From contig ML133422.1 in NCBI GenBank assembly GCA_003864495.1, forward strand, positions 1,792,420 through 1,856,419: a DNA stretch of 64,000 nt. The letters are read 5' to 3'. The translations under genes were made by a program, and so were the position numbers. Under the pieces are notes generated by a model, which was not told where the DNA came from, made no database searches, and worked only from the letters and a program-made list of their open reading frames with translations. Of this stretch, positions 39,236 through 53,300 are shown piece by piece (position 1 is the stretch's first letter; each line of letters begins with the position of its first letter). Origin of the DNA: Nemopilema nomurai. Lineage: Eukaryota > Cnidaria > Scyphozoa > Rhizostomeae > Rhizostomatidae.

Positions 39236-42200
39236 AGTTTCATAACTCTAAAAATACATAAGATATTTCAATGAAACCAACATCAATGCACTCTCTTTAC
39301 TATGCTTTTTGATTGCAAGTCATTTTTGGAAAAACAATTTTTGGGTCAAAAATGACCCTTTTGGCAAGGCTATAGCCTTGGCTTTTTGTGGCGTACGGCT
39401 TCTGCAATAACAGCTTCATAACTCTGGAAATACATAAGATATTTCAATGAAACCAACATCAATGCACTCCCTTTACTATGCTCTTTTATTGCAAGTCATA
39501 TTTGGAAAAACAATTTTTGGGTCAAAAATGACCCTTTTGGCAAGGCTATAGCCTTGGTTTTTTGTGGCGTACGGCTTCTGCAATAAAAGCTTCATAACTC
39601 TGGTAATACATAAGATATTTCGATGAAACCAACATCAATGCACTCCCTTTACCATGCTTTTTTATTGCAAGTCATATTTGGAAAAACAATTTTTGGGTCA
39701 AAAATGACCCTTTTGGCAAGGCTATAGCCTTGGTTTTTTGTGGCGTACGGCTTCTGCAATAAAAGCTTCATAACTCTGGAAATACATAAGATATTTCAAT
39801 GAAACCAACATCAATGCACTCCCTTTACCATGCTCTTTTATTGCAAGTCATATTTGGAAAAACAATTTTTGGGTCAATAATGACCCTTTTGGCAAGGCTA
39901 TAGCCTTGGTTTTTTGTCGCGTACGGCTTCTGCAATAAAAGCTTCATAACTCTGGAAATACATAAGATTATTTCGATGAAACCAACATCAATGCACTCCC
40001 TTTACATGCTCTTTTTGCAAGTCATATTTGGAAAAACAATTTTTGGGTCAAAAATGACCCTTTTGGCAAGGCTATAGCCTTGGTTTTTTGTGGCGTACGG
40101 CTTCTGCAATAAAAGCTTCATAACTCTGGAAATACATAAGATATTTCAATGAAACCAACATCAATGCACTCCCTTTACATGCTTTTGATTGCAAGTCATA
40201 TTTGGAAAAACAATTTTTGGGTCAAAATGACCCTTTTGGCAAGGCTATAGCCTTGGTTTTTTGTGGCGTACGGCTTCTGCAATAAAAGCTTCATAACTCT
40301 GGAAATACATAAGATATTTCAATGAAACCAACATCAATGCACTCCCTTTACAATGCTCTTTGATTGCAAGTCATATTTGGAAAAACAATTTTTGGGTCAA
40401 AAATGACCCTTTTGGCAAGGCTATAGCCTTGGTTTTTGTGGCGTACGGCTTCTGCAATAAAAGCTTCATAACTCTGGAAATACATAAGATATTTCGATGA
40501 AACCAACATCAATGCACTCCCTTTACAATGCTCTTTGATTGCAAGTCATTTTTGGAAAAACAATTTTTGGGTCAAAAATGACCCTTTTGGCAAGGCTATA
40601 GCCTTGGTTTTTTGTGGCGTACGGCTTCTGCAATAAAAGCTTCATAACTCTGGAAATACATAAGATATTTCAATGAAACCAACATCAATGCACTCCCTTT
40701 ACTATGCTCTTTTATTGCAAGTCATATTTGGAAAAACAATTTTTGGGTCAAAAATGACCCTTTTGGCAAGGCTATAGCCTTGGTTTTTTGTGGCGTACGG
40801 CTTCTGCAATAAAAGCTTCATAACTCTGGAAATACATAAGATATTTCAATGAAACCAACATCAATGCACTCCCTTTACCATGCTCTTTTATTGCAAGTCA
40901 TATTTGGAAAAACAATTTTTGGGTCAAAAATGACCCTTTTGGCAAGGCTATAGCCTTGGTTTTTTGTGGCGTACGGCTTCTGCAATAAAAGCTTCATAAC
41001 TCTGGAAATACATAAGATATTTCAATGAAACCAACATCAATGCACTCCCTTTACATGCTCTTTGATTGCAAGTCATATTTGGAAAAACAATTTTTGGGTC
41101 AAAAATGACCCTTTTGGCAAGGCTATAGCCTTGGTTTTTTGTCGTACGGCTTCTGCAATAAAAGCTTCATAACTCTGGAAATACATAAGATATTTCGATG
41201 AAACCAACATCAATGCACTCCCTTTACATGCTCTTTGATTGCAAGTCATTTTGGAAAAACAATTTTTGGGTCAAAAATGACCCTTTTGGCAAGGCTATAG
41301 CCTTGGTTTTTTGTGGCGTACGGCTTCTGCAATAAAAGCTTCATAACTCTGGAAATACATAAGATATTTCAATGAAACCAACATCAATGCACTCCCTTTA
41401 CATGCTCTTTGATTGCAAGTCATTTGGAAAAACAATTTTTGGGTCAAAATGACCCTTTTGGCAAGGCTATAGCCTTGGTTTTTTGTGGCGTACGGCTTCT
41501 GCAATAAAAGCTTCATAACTCTGGAAATACATAAGATATTTCAATGAAACCAACATCAATGCACTCCCTTTACATGCTCTTTGATTGCAAGTCATTTTGG
41601 AAAAACAATTTTTGGGTCAAAAATGACCCTTTTGGCAAGGCTATAGCCTTGGTTTTTTGTGGCGTACGGCTTCTGCAATAAAAGCTTCATAACTCTGGAA
41701 ATACATAAGATATTTCGATGAAACCAACATCAATGCACTCCCTTTACAATGCTCTTTGATTGCAAGTCATTTTTGGAAAAACAATTTTTGGGTCAAAAAT
41801 GACCCTTTTGGCAAGGCTATAGCCTTGGTTTTTTGTGGCGTACGGCTTCTGCAATAAAAGCTTCATAACTCTGGAAATACATAAGATATTTCAATGAAAC
41901 CAACATCAATGCACTCCCTTTACAATGCTCTTTGATTGCAAGTCATTTTTGGAAAAACAATTTTTGGGTCAAAAATGACCCTTTTGGCAAGGCTATAGCC
42001 TTGGTTTTTTGTGGCGTACGGCTTCTGCAATAAAAGCTTCATAACTCTGGAATACATAAGATATTTCGATGAAACCAACATCAATGCACTCCCTTTACAA
42101 TGCTCTTTGATTGCAAGTCATTTTTGGAAAAACAATTTTTGGGTCAAAAATGACCCTTTTGGCAAGGCTATAGCCTTGGTTTTTTGTGGCGTACGGCTTC

Positions 42201-45200
42201 TGCAATAAAAGCTTCATAACTCTGGAATACATAAGATATTTCGATGAAACCAACATCAATGCACTCCCTTTACAATGCTCTTTGATTGCAAGTCATTTTT
42301 GGAAAAACAATTTTTGGGTCAAAAATGACCCTTTTGGCAAGGCTATAGCCTTGGTTTTTGTGGCGTACGGCTTCTGCAATAAAAGCTTCATAACTCTGGA
42401 ATACATAAGATATTTCGATGAAACCAACATCAATGCACTCCCTTTACTATGCTCTTTGATTGCAAGTCATTTTTGGAAAAACAATTTTTGGGTCAAAAAT
42501 GACCCTTTTGGCAAGGCTATAGCCTTGGTTTTTTGTGGCGTACGGCTTCTGCAATAAAAGCTTCATAACTCTGGAAATACATAAGATATTTCGATGAAAC
42601 CAACATCAATGCACTCCCTTTACAATGCTCTTTGATTGCAAGTCATTTTTGGAAAAACAATTTTTGGGTCAAAAATGACCCTTTTGGCAAGGCTATAGCC
42701 TTGGTTTTTGTGGCGTACGGCTTCTGCAATAAAAGCTTCATAACTCTGGTAATACATAAGATATTTCGATGAAACCAACATCAATGCACTCCCTTTACAA
42801 TGCTCTTTGATTGCAAGTCATTTTTGGAAATACAATTTTTGGGTCAAAAATGTCCCTTTTGGCAAGGCTATAGCCTTGGTTTTTTGTGGCGTACGGCTTC
42901 TGCAATAAAAGCTTCATAACTCTGGAAATACATAAGATATTTCAATGAAACCAACATCAATGCACTCCCTTTACATGCTCTTTGATTGCAAGTCATTTTG
43001 GAAAAACAATTTTTGGGTCAAAAATGACCCTTTTGGCAAGGCTATAGCCTTGGTTTTTTGTGGCGTACGGCTTCTGCAATAAAAGCTTCATAACTCTGGA
43101 AACATAAGATATTTCATGAAACCAACATCAATGCACTCCCTTTACAATGCTCTTTGATTGCAAGTCATTTTTGGAAAAACAATTTTTGGGTCAAAAATGT
43201 CCCTTTTGGCAAGGCTATAGCCTTGGTTTTTTGTGGCGTACGGCTTCTGCAATAAAAGCTTCATAACTCTGGAAATACATAAGATATTTCAATGAAACCA
43301 ACATCAATGCACTCCCTTTACAATGCTCTTTGATTGCAAGTCATTTTGGAAAAACAATTTTTGGGTCAAAAATGACCCTTTTGGCAAGGCTATAGCCTTG
43401 GTTTTTTGTGGCGTACGGCTTCTGCAATAAAAGCTTCATAACTCTGGAAATACATAAGATATTTCAATGAAACCAACATCAATGCACTCCCTTTACATGC
43501 TCTTTGATTGCAAGTCATTTTGGAAAAACAATTTTTGGGTCAAAAATGACCCTTTTGGCAAGGCTATAGCCTTGGTTTTTTGTGGCGTACGGCTTCTGCA
43601 ATAAAAGCTTCATAACTCTGGAAATACATAAGATATTTCAATGAAACCAACATCAATGCACTCCCTTTACTATGCTCTTTGATTGCAAGTCATTTGGAAA
43701 AACAATTTTTGGGTCAAAAATGACCCTTTTGGCAAGGCTATAGCCTTGGTTTTTTGTGGCGTACGGCTTCTGCAATAAAAGCTTCATAACTCTGGAAATA
43801 CATAAGATATTTCAATGAAACCAACATCAATGCACTCCCTTTACAATGCTCTTTGATTGCAAGTCATTTTGGAAAAACAATTTTTGGGTCAAAAATGACC
43901 CTTTTGGCAAGGCTATAGCCTTGGTTTTTTGTGGCGTACGGCTTCTGCAATAAAAGCTTCATAACTCTGGAAATACATAAGATATTTCAATGAAACCAAC
44001 ATCAATGCACTCCCTTTACTGCTCTTTTATTGCAAGTCATTTTGGAAAAACAATTTTTGGGTCAAAAATGACCCTTTTGGCAAGGCTATAGCCTTGGTTT
44101 TTTGTGGCGTACGGCTTCTGCAATAAAAGCTTCATAACTCTGGAAATACATAAGATATTTCAATGAAACCAACATCAATGCACTCCCTTTACATGCTCTT
44201 TGATTGCAAGTCATTTTTGGAAAAACAATTTTTGGGTCAAAAATGACCCTTTTGGCAAGGCTATAGCCTTGGTTTTTGTGGCGTACGGCTTCTGCAATAA
44301 AAGCTTCATAACTCTGGAAATACATAAGATATTTCAATGAAACCAACATCAATGCACTCCCTTTACATGCTCTTTGATTGCAAGTCATTTTTGGAAAAAC
44401 AATTTTTGGGTCAAAAATTGACCCTTTTGGCAAGGCTATAGCCTTGGTTTTTTGTGGCGTACGGCTTCTGCAATAAAAGCTTCATAACTCTGGAAATACA
44501 TAAGATATTTCAATGAAACCAACATCAATGCACTCCCTTTACTATGCTCTTTGATTGCAAGTCATATTTGGAAAAACAATTTTTGGGTCAAAATGACCCT
44601 TTTGGCAAGGCTATAGCCTTGGTTTTTTGTGCGTACGGCTTCTGCAATAAAAGCTTCATAACTCTGGAAATACATAAGATATTTCAATGAAACCAACATC
44701 AATGCACTCCCTTTACAATGCTCTTTGATTGCAAGTCATTTTTGGAAAAACAATTTTTGGGTCAAAAATGACCCTTTTGGCAAGGCTATAGCCTTGGTTT
44801 TTTGTGGCGTACGGCTTCTGCAATAAAAGCTTCATAACTCTGGAAATACATAAGATATTTCAATGAAACCAACATCAATGCACTCCCTTTACATGCTCTT
44901 TGATTGCAAGTCATTTTTGGAAAAACAATTTTTGGGTCAAAAATGACCCTTTTGGCAAGGCTATAGCCTTGGTTTTTGTGCGTACGGCTTCTGCTGCAAT
45001 AAAAGCTTCATAACTCTGGAAATACATAAGATATTTCAATGAAACCAACATCAATGCACTCCCTTTACAATGCTCTTTGATTGCAAGTCATTTTGGAAAA
45101 ACAATTTTTGGGTCAAAAATGACCCTTTTGGCAAGGCTATAGCCTTGGTTTTTTGTGCGTACGGCTTCTGCAATAAAAGCTTCATAACTCTGGAATACAT

Positions 45201-46494
45201 AAGATATTTCAATGAAACCAACATCAATGCACTCCCTTTACTATGCTCTCTTTGATTGCAAGTCATTTTGGAAAAACAATTTTTGGGTCAAAAATGACCC
45301 TTTTGGCAAGGCTATAGCCTTGGTTTTTGTGGCGTACGGCTTCTGCAATAAAAGCTTCATAACTCTGGAAATACATAAGATATTTCGATGAAACCAACAT
45401 CAATGCACTCCCTTTACTATGCTCTTTTTGCAAGTCATTTTTGGAAAAAAATTTTTGGGTCAAAAATGACCCTTTTGGCAAGGCTATAGCCTTGGTTTTT
45501 TGTGGCGTACGGCTTCTGCAATAAAAGCTTCATAACTCTGGAAATACATAAGATATTTCGATGAAACCAACATCAATGCACTCCCTTTACAATATCTTTG
45601 ATTGCAAGTCATTTTTGGAAAAACAATTTTTGGGTCAAAAATGACCCTTTTGGCAAGGCTATAGCCTTGGTTTTTTGTGGCGTACGGCTTCTGCAATAAA
45701 AGCTTCATAACTCTGGAAATACATAAGATATTTCGATGAAACCAACATCAATGCACTCCCTTTACAATGCTCTTTGATTGCAAGTCATTTTTGGAAAAAC
45801 AATTTTTGGGTCAAAAATGACCCTTTTGGCAAGGCTATAGCCTTGGTTTTTTGTGGCGTACGGCTTCTGCAATAAAAGCTTCATAACTCTGGAAATACAT
45901 AAGATATTTCAATGAAACCAACATCAATGCACTCCCTTTACAATGCTCTTTGATTGCAAGTCATTTTTGGAAAAACAATTTTTGGGTCAAAAATGACCCT
46001 TTTGGCAAGGCTATAGCCTTGGTTTTTTGTGGCGTACGGCTTCTGCAATAAAAGCTTCATAACTCTGGAAATACATAAGATATTTCGATGAAACCAACAT
46101 CAATGCACTCCCTTTACAATGCTCTTTGATTGCAAGTCATTTTTGGAAAAACAATTTTTGGGTCAAAAATGACCCTTTTGGCAAGGCTATAGCCTTGGTT
46201 TTTATGTGGCGTACGGCTTCTGCAATAAAAGCTTCATAACTCTGGAAATACATAAGATATTTCGATGAAACCAACATCAATGCACTCCCTTTACAATGCT
46301 CTTTGATTGCAAGTCATTTGGAAAAACAATTTTTGGGTCAAAAATGACCCTTTTGGCAAGGCTATAGCCTTGGTTTTTTGTGGCGTACGGCTTCTGCAAT
46401 AAAAGCTTCATAACTCTGGAAATACATAAGATATTTCAATGAAACCAACATCAATGCACTCCCTTTACTATGCTCTTTGATTGCATGTCATATT
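39236..46494 (+). repeat. Satellite array, about 42 head-to-tail copies of a unit of about 176 bp
   Basis: The word gcttcataactctgg recurs at 39413, 39589, 39765, 39941, 40115 and so on to 46405, at spacings of 172-177 bp, with a more diverged first copy at 39236 and a last copy cut off near 46494. I count 42 starts. All copies have the same orientation and differ by single substitutions and small indels. Each holds GGGTCAaaaaTGACCC (inverted repeat with 4-bp spacer) and CAAGGCTATAGCCTTG (perfect 16-bp palindrome), and on the + strand aataaa before agcttc. Open frames that cross units (for example 42186-42557 + and 44086-44433 -) arise because the unit is close to a multiple of three; I do not regard them as genes. 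The period is close to a nucleosome repeat length. Confidence 0.98.
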
Positions 46495-47397
46495 TGGGAT
46501 CTATTTTTCAGCGAAATGTAATTTGTTTGTGCTCTAGTTCAAAGCAGGAATAGAAAGGATTTAATCTTTTAATGGTCGTCAGTTCTGATGATTAACGTAT
46601 TGCCCTTTACTTCGCGTAGCCTAATTATGTCCTACTTCATTTACTGCTTCAAAGTCAAATTTCGAACATCTTTAATAGCAAAGTAAAGGCCTCAATACTT
46701 TACACCAAAGAAATTTAAATTGTTCGTGTTTTACAACTAACTGTCTTGAAGTCCTTTTTCATTTCTCTGAAAAAAGTTCCTCACCGTCTTTCACCATGGC
46801 AAGAAGCTTTTTTCACTTTTTCAAAGATATTACTGGTTTTCTCAATACTCTCTTTAGGATGGCCAATGGGAGTAAAAACGATAAATAGCCCTTTACTTTC
46901 GTTTCTATAAACATAAAGGGTCCAGCCTCTACAAATATTGGCCCTAAAGAACATTTTTCATTATTGACAAATATCAGCTTAGCATGATTAAATTACAACA
47001 GCCTAAAGGTGTAATACATGTCAAAAGGCAATTTACAAAGCAGATAACCCTTCTTCCCCATTGGCAAATTCTGAAATATTTTTCGCCTGGAAGCCTAAAT
47101 GCAATCTACAAAGCAGTAAAATTATCTTTCCAATCAGCAAATCGCTTGGAAGCCTAAGAACTCTTCATTGTGTTTAAATGATTCAGGGAAAGCCTGGTTC
47201 TTTCTTAGATGATACATCCCGTTTACTGGTGACAAAATTATCAATAAGGTAAATTGTAAGTGTCAGATTATCAACAATTATTTTTTCAAGAGTACGAGTT
47301 AGAAAGCACCGAAAGGTTCAAAAACCTCTGTTTGCTACCAATGTCCGTTCACAGCTACATTGCTCTTTGATTTGATCTTAATCCAGATGACGTCATC
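46495..47397. other. Spacer and probable 3' UTR of the adhesion GPCR
   Basis: About 0.9 kb between the satellite edge and the GPCR stop codon on the minus strand. No ORF or repeat of note. The GPCR transcript probably ends here or runs into the satellite. Confidence 0.5.
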
Positions 47398-50300
47398 TCA
47401 GTCCCCAATCGCTTCTGGCAATTGTGATATTTGCCTTAATGAAGCTGAAAACGAACTGTGAGGAAATCATTCCATTACATCAAAGAAAATGTTGAAAAGG
47501 TAGTCAGTTGATTGTTTAGCCTTTAAGGTCCTAAAATTGTAAAAACTTGTCACAAAATATACGTGATGTGAGCTTAAGCTTACTTTAGGCCAAAGTCGAT
47601 TCATGTCCTGGTATTCTTAGGAATGACACAAAGTAGCAATTTTTAATGCTAAGATACTTATTGGCCAAAACCCTTGATGCCAAAACTAGTTTAAACTTTC
47701 GCAAATTAACTTTCTTAACTAAGCCAACTAACAAATATCCCTCACTGAACTCGAGTTGCCTATGTTCTTAAGGAGAAATCTTATCTACTAATATTTTTCA
47801 TAGTTTTTGCATTTACAAAAGTAGCATAGAAAGATCTTGATGAGTTAGTATACTACCAAATAAAGTCATAATTTTATCCAATTTTTAAGTGTAATAAACA
47901 ATTAGTAAAATTGCAGCTCGATTGTCTATCGACCAATACAAATCAACAGAAATTGAATACCAATCAATTTGTTTTGAATGACTGCTAATCAAGATCCTAT
48001 AAATTTCTTCGAAAAATTTGTATATTTCTTCAAAATCCAACTTTATATTATGTGTATTTCATGTAGTACTTCTGAAATTCATCCAGAAAGATAATTTCAA
48101 CATAAAGAAAATTTCCATTAGACGTAAAATTTCCTTTACCTCTTGAGGAAAGTCTTTTTGGATGTCGAAGGACTCCAAGAAATTCTTCTCTTACCTTCAA
48201 AATTCAAATTGTCACTTCAAAATTAGGAAAACATTGAAGCGGACAATAATAGCATTGGCAACACATGTAGACATATAACAATATTATCGGTAAAAAATAC
48301 ACGAGCTTTTGCAATGCGTAAAATATTTAAACTTAAACACAGTCAGCTTTGCATTATTTTGCATCGTTTAATTATAATGTACAGGCCCTCTGACACTTTT
48401 TCTACGACATTTTTTCGCAGGTTACAGCATTTCATATATTGCAACTTTCAAATTTCTTTGCGTTTCTTTGCATCAAAGTTGGCTCCTTCCTTTTGAGTTA
48501 CTGGAGGCCTTGTGATAAAACATACTGACTCTGCTTCTAGTTACCAGGCTAAGATGCACATTAAGCAAAACGAAAATTTTTAAAAAACTGAACACGAATC
48601 TACTGTGTCTGTGTTTAATATGAAAAAGTATAAATATTGTCACTCGTTTTAAGTTACTAATAAACACGCTCTAAGTTTTTTTTTAAACAAATAAACCCAT
48701 ATTAAAACATAATCCAACTACCTTTTTGTCAAGTACACAACAGGAAATAAAGATAAGAATTCCCTAAAAATAGAGAGAGAAATGAGCATGAAACTACCAA
48801 AAGCAAGGAAGAAGTGAAGCGAATGTAATGAGTGAGAAAAATCTTTTATTGAATATAAGCCTTAAAGGACCACCTTTTCTAATTCAACAGAGATTGGTAT
48901 TTCTAAACCCAAAGTTTAAATGTGCAGACAAGTTTTATACTGCCTGATTACCTGATTTCATCGGCATTTTTCCGAAAACGGTAATCCCTTCCCTTTACCT
49001 ACTTTTTCCAGCCTTAAGCACTTCTTTGTGCACCTTTCGAAATATTGATAAGCAATTGCTTAAGAAAGGTTGCTAATAGCGAAAAACTGGGGAAACATAA
49101 TTTTTGCATGTAGTACAACTTGAAAAGTTTTATACTGCCTTATTACCCGATTTCATCAGCAATTTTCTCAAAACGTTGATCCCATTCCTCTTTCCCTCCC
49201 CTTTCCAGCCTTAAACACTTCTAAATATTTATTTCGAAGCTATTGATAAGCAATTTCTAAAGATAATTTGGACAAAGAAAGTATAGCATAACAAAGATTT
49301 ATTTACAAAAATTAACTTTTGGTGTCTCCCTTGTTATTGTGAAGTTTTGTACCAAGAGACACTTGCTCATATAAGCAAATAGCCACGCATAGGTTCTGTT
49401 GCTCAACTTACAGAACTTGAAATAGCACGGGCGCACTCAGACGCAAGTCAGCCCGAATTATTTACTCTTGGCATGCTTATACCTGAAATGAGCACAGGAT
49501 GGCGAAGATAAACTGCATCGCCACGCTTTCAGTTGCCATTGTAAAGAAACTGAAGATCCAAGTGAGGCCAAGTGATGGCGTTAGAATCACAATCGCTCTG
49601 AGGATGTGCCTAGCAAAGTGAGGAACAGTATGAATGATAGTGAGTCTCTCAATGCAGAGAGCAGGAACCCAAAAAGAGGGACAAAATTTACGTTATGATA
49701 AGCAACAAGGAAAATATAATCGAACAAAATATATAAAAAAAGAAATAAGGTTATTGGGATTTGATAGAACCTTAAATCTAATGTGAATGAACATTTTTTT
49801 TGAACTAAAATAAATAGAGCAATTTAGTGTTGCATTTACTGTTGCATTATTTGTTGTAGCTCTTGTAAAGTCTCAAGTACATAACAAAGGGTGTGTTCTA
49901 AGTATTAAGGAATCGTTAATTCCCCTCTATCAATTATTCTATCAACAAAACCTCAACCCCGACCCAACGTGACTTCAGCTTGTGTGTCAAAAACAGATCA
50001 ATAGAAATGTACAGTAAAGAAGGTATTTCGTCATCAGCGTGTAACCTTAACCACTGCGCCAAGCTTACTTGACTTTCTCTACTGTCTTTTTATCTTGTAG
50101 ATGCTTCGTCTTTAGCATTTTTGCCAACACCATTATAGCAATGACGATATTCACCTAAAAAGAGCCACAAATAACATAAGAGACAAGTTAAATCATAGAA
50201 ACGAAACTGTCTTGGCTTTAACTTTTGAAACCTTCTTAGTGGCCACAAAGAAAAGTAAAATAGGACGTTCTGCGCAATTTTACAAAACGACTCTAATGAT

Positions 50301-53300
50301 GCAAGCGTTGTCAGCTAAAATATTAGAAGTAAACTTTTTAGGGAGATCACTATACATTTAGATACGAAGAAAGATGTACTGTTTCAAGCATTGATAAAAA
50401 TTATAAGCAGTCGTTTAAGTGGAGTAGACTGTTCCTATGACGTGTACATTAAGCAACTTGTTTTTGTGACAGAAAAGGCCAATCTCTTTCAATCCTCTAG
50501 TCTCTCCTTGTCTCTCCGCGTACTTCCAAAATTCCAACGGTCCTTCAGGTTCTTAAGCTAGGCTTCTCGCGAACACATGACCTAATGATATTAAAGCGAA
50601 ATTAGAGTGAAGCAGCTTTGACACGATAAAGACCCACCGTAATGATGAAAGAAACTGGCGTAAGAAAGATCCAAACCGCACCACTGTCATAGGAGAACCA
50701 GCAGCTAAAAAACAATGCTTTATTCAACTTAAAATATTTACATTTGTTATGAAGTCTTCTCTTATAACTTTGTACCCTTGCTTCTGATTAAAATACGTGA
50801 CATCCCTTCTATGACCAAAAAAGCCTTAGCAAGTACTCCTGCAATATTTAGAGAGCAAGTGGGCAAGATTTGTCTTCACGTTGCAAATAGTAGAAAAGGT
50901 AATCTGTCTCTCTATGTTATAAAGTGAGCGAAACCTCCGGGTCTATTTATGTTGCATTTAAAACTGCTCCTCAGCCTTAAAATTTTCTGTACTTATCTGC
51001 ACTAGACATTCTATGACAATCGTCAATGAAGAGTTAACCCAGAACATCGTTATAACCTTCTCTATGGGTAAATATATTTGCTAAAAGTATATCTATAAAA
51101 TTTATACTAAATATTGACAAACCAAGATTAACAAATTTGGTATGTATACGTGTGGGTATATTTGCACGGGAATTTGCCTTAAAGATCTATTTTGTAATAA
51201 AATCGAGTTTCTATACAATTAAACTATTAGGAAGAGCTATAAGTTATGTGGGCGATTTATGGTATAAACTGCAGCAAAATGTGTCTTACAAATCTTTTGT
51301 TCCGAATCCATTCCCTTGACTAATGGCTGCAGCCAGCAAAATTTCAATCAATGGGAAGACTGGATAAGGAAAGAATGAAAAAATCAACAGAGAATTGTGT
51401 TAAAATTCTTAGGATCAATTAGAAAAACAAAACATTTTTTCAGTTTCAACTTAGTTTCTCAAAACAACAAAATTGAACTAGCAAAAGTTACGAGGCAGAA
51501 ATAGCATAGTTTAGTCATATGAGCTAAGAACCATGAATCCAACATGACAGTAAGGTTAATCAGAACAATAATAACCAGTCATTGATGTACAAAGGCAAAA
51601 AGAAGAAAAAACAGAAGTATCCATAAACGACATGTCTAATGCAATGTATAGAAAAGTTTGCGCAAAAAAGATAGGAAGTAAGATACTTTAAGAGAGCATT
51701 TTAAATCATTTCAAAACCAGACTTTTTGCCTTTCTTAAACCTAATATTTTTTCAACTTGATTTCTTACATATGGCTACGTTTACTGATGAATCAGAATTT
51801 AACAGCATTAGACCCAAATTCGAAAAATGTAACACATCGTAAAGCTTTTCGTTATTAAAAATTTTCGTGGTCCTTAAAGGCTGTTTGCATCCTTAGGACT
51901 GCTATAATGATATGTAAAAATGATAATGAAAATGCAAAAACAGTTATCATAGAGACAATTAAAGTCCTTTGCTCACCGTAGCCTGCGAGCATAAAATACC
52001 AGAATGGAAAGTTGCGGGGGACCAAAAACGAAATAATGAGATAGAGGTGGATTGCCATGTTCAACATCCAGCAGAACGAGGCCAAGAAAAAATATGAGAT
52101 CGAGGCGGCAATAAACGCACACAGAGCCTGAAATGAGCACAAAGAAATGATGATTAGTAATTGGTATTAAGAGGTACAAAGTTCATTGTTAAAACACATG
52201 GCTGACACTAAAACTTGTTTGGAGACTAGGAGAGGAAGAAACTTGGCCAGTCTCTGGGTGGTCACAAGCGTGGCACATAGAAGAAGAAGAAGAAGAAAAA
52301 TAAGAAGAAGAAGACGGAAAAGGAGGAAGAGAAGAAGAAGGAGGAGGAGATAAAGAAAATATAGGAGGAAAAGAAAAAGAAGTAGAAGTAGGAGAGGAAG
52401 GAGAAGGAGAAGAAGAAGGAGGAAAAGAAGAAGAAATAGGAGAAAGAGAAGGAAAAAAGGAGTAAAAGAAGGAGGAGGAGAAGAATAAAAATAGGAAAAA
52501 AAGAAGGAGAAAGAGAGAAAGAAAAAGATAACGAAGTAGGAGACGAAGGAGGAGGAGAAGAAGAAATAGGAGAAAAGAAGGGGAAAGATTATCAGAAAAA
52601 AGAAGTAGGACATGAAGAAGAAGTAGAAGAAGACAGAGAAGAAGAAAAGAAGAAGAAGTAGGAGAAGAAGTAGAAGGAGGAAGAGAAGAAGAAAAAGGAG
52701 AAGAAATTCAAATAGTTGGAGAATAACTCGTGCGGTGACAAACCTTGTTCTTCCTTCCTTGTTCAATGCCAGCTAGAAAGATAGCTTGCGCCAAAACGAG
52801 GCAGAGGACAATGTTCATTAGAATAAATCGCCGCTTGGATCGGGCCCTAAAAACATTCACAAAAGTAACCAAAAAGGCAGAGGAATAGGAAGTCCCAGGG
52901 CGGGACCCTCTGAATACCAGCGTCTTACTAGCACAATATTATATCGATATTGACAAAAGTAGTCGAAAATGCATAGGTAGAATGAATCTCAAGGCAAGAC
53001 TAGATTTTAAAGTGCAATAAACTTTGTCAAGTACCAGTCTATTGAAAAAATGATTCTTTGAAAAATTTTATAATACAAACCTTATGAACATCAACAACAG
53101 ATTCTTAATGAAAAGTAAGGGAAAATATTTTATATATATATTTAAAAATTTTATATAAGTTCTTCAAAGTCTGCTTTTATAACTATTGACCTTGGAATTC
53201 AACATATTCAGTCATTGCCTTATTCTTCAAAATTCTTCCAAACATTCTTCAAAATTCTTCCAAACATTCTTCAAAATTCTTCCAAACATTCTTCAAAATT

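Noticed and set aside
42186..44433. ORFs of 115-123 codons running through satellite units on both strands
   Set aside because: They arise because the unit is near 177 bp; most copies break the frame, and frames open on both strands alike.
52167..52766. 199-codon minus-strand ORF rich in Leu and Phe
   Set aside because: Produced by the polypurine tract; only the 52744-52766 end touches real coding sequence, and in another frame.
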